Notes under the pieces: generated by a model | Database searches by the model: none | What the model saw: the letters and a program-made list of their open reading frames with translations, nothing else | What the model was told of the DNA's origin: nothing | Made by a program: the position numbers and the translations under genes | Part shown: positions 4,913 to 5,100 of the stretch, one piece after another | How positions within the stretch are numbered: the first letter of the stretch is position 1 | Layout of the letters: the number at the start of each line of letters is the position of its first letter | Source of the DNA: Arthrobacter sp. | Lineage (GTDB): Bacteria > Actinomycetota > Actinomycetes > Actinomycetales > Micrococcaceae | Reading direction: 5' to 3' | Assembly (NCBI GenBank): GCA_030146405.1 | Contig: JASLBS010000111.1 | Location: forward strand, 1 to 5,100 | DNA length: 5,100 nucleotides

Positions 4913-5100
4913 CGGTCGATGGTTCGACTCGCCGCGATCCTGGGACCCACCCCGAGACCGACGGCGATGAGCGCGATACCTCCTGTCGAGGTGGGAGCTG
5001 CTCCTGTCTCCGCGAGCTGTGGCTCCGGGTCCGCTGCCCCGACGCAACCCGACCCGCACCCGGTCCTGGCGGCTCCGGCGGCTGGTCCGGCGGGGCAGGG
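4909..5100 (-). CDS. Probable C-terminal end of an LAETG sortase-anchored surface protein (partial)
   Basis: On the - strand a frame is open from the window edge (5100) to TAG at 4911-4909, 63 residues. It contains PEPQLAETG, with LAETG encoded by 5016 down to 5002. About seven small or polar residues follow, then a hydrophobic stretch GGIALIAVGLGVG, then PRIAASRT and a final IDR. This order (LxxTG-type motif, hydrophobic helix, positive tail) is the layout of a cell-wall sorting signal. LAxTG is the known preference of class E sortases of high-GC actinobacteria. Upstream residues are rich in Gly, Ala and Pro with three Cys, as in a linker. Doubts: the hydrophobic part is short and broken by Pro-Arg, the tail has few positive charges, and the start is outside the window. 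The alternative - strand frame over 5052-5099 is proline-rich (PAPPDQPPEPPGPG), a more typical wall-spanning linker, so a frameshift near 5050 is possible. The gene converges on the DUF4345 gene. Confidence 0.55.
   Translation of the reverse strand, partial: PCPAGPAAGAARTGCGSGCVGAADPEPQLAETGAAPTSTGGIALIAVGLGVGPRIAASRTIDR

Overview
This window looks like chromosomal core DNA from a high-GC actinobacterium. The end of translation factor IF-2, RbfA and TruB read like those of Arthrobacter and its relatives (Micrococcaceae). That placement rests on recognising the protein sequences and the strong G/C third-position codon bias, not on a search. I see no insertion sequence, phage gene, tRNA, rRNA or CRISPR array.

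Left part (1-970, + strand): the last 118 codons of infB, a perfect 16-bp hairpin, then the complete rbfA gene with a good ribosome binding site. A second perfect 16-bp hairpin follows rbfA and lies between it and a convergent gene. Middle (1037-3185): a class I/II PLP-dependent aminotransferase on the - strand stands back to back with truB on the + strand. It interrupts the common infB-rbfA-truB order. Only 64 bp separate the two start codons. Each start lies exactly 7 nt beyond a good -10 hexamer and neither has a well-placed Shine-Dalgarno, so both transcripts are predicted to be leaderless.

Right part (3188-4912, + strand): three consecutive genes encode small predicted four-helix membrane proteins. 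The first starts 2 nt after truB and the second overlaps the first by 4 nt (GTGA), so truB and these two probably form one operon. The third, a DUF4345-type protein, follows after 118 nt with its own strong ribosome binding site. Their functions are unknown. The last two carry long, low-complexity, probably disordered N-terminal tails.

Right edge (4909-5100, - strand): an open frame running in from beyond the window ends in LAETG, a short hydrophobic stretch and a terminal Arg. This looks like the C-terminal sorting signal of a sortase-E type surface protein. Its stop codon overlaps the DUF4345 stop in a shared CTAG.

The window as a whole is translation and ribosome-maturation housekeeping (IF-2 for initiation, RbfA for 30S maturation, TruB for tRNA pseudouridine 55) with lineage-specific membrane and cell-surface genes attached. 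I found no clear new multi-gene system. The most interesting points are the paired leaderless promoters, the unannotated sorting-signal frame and the uncharacterised membrane trio.
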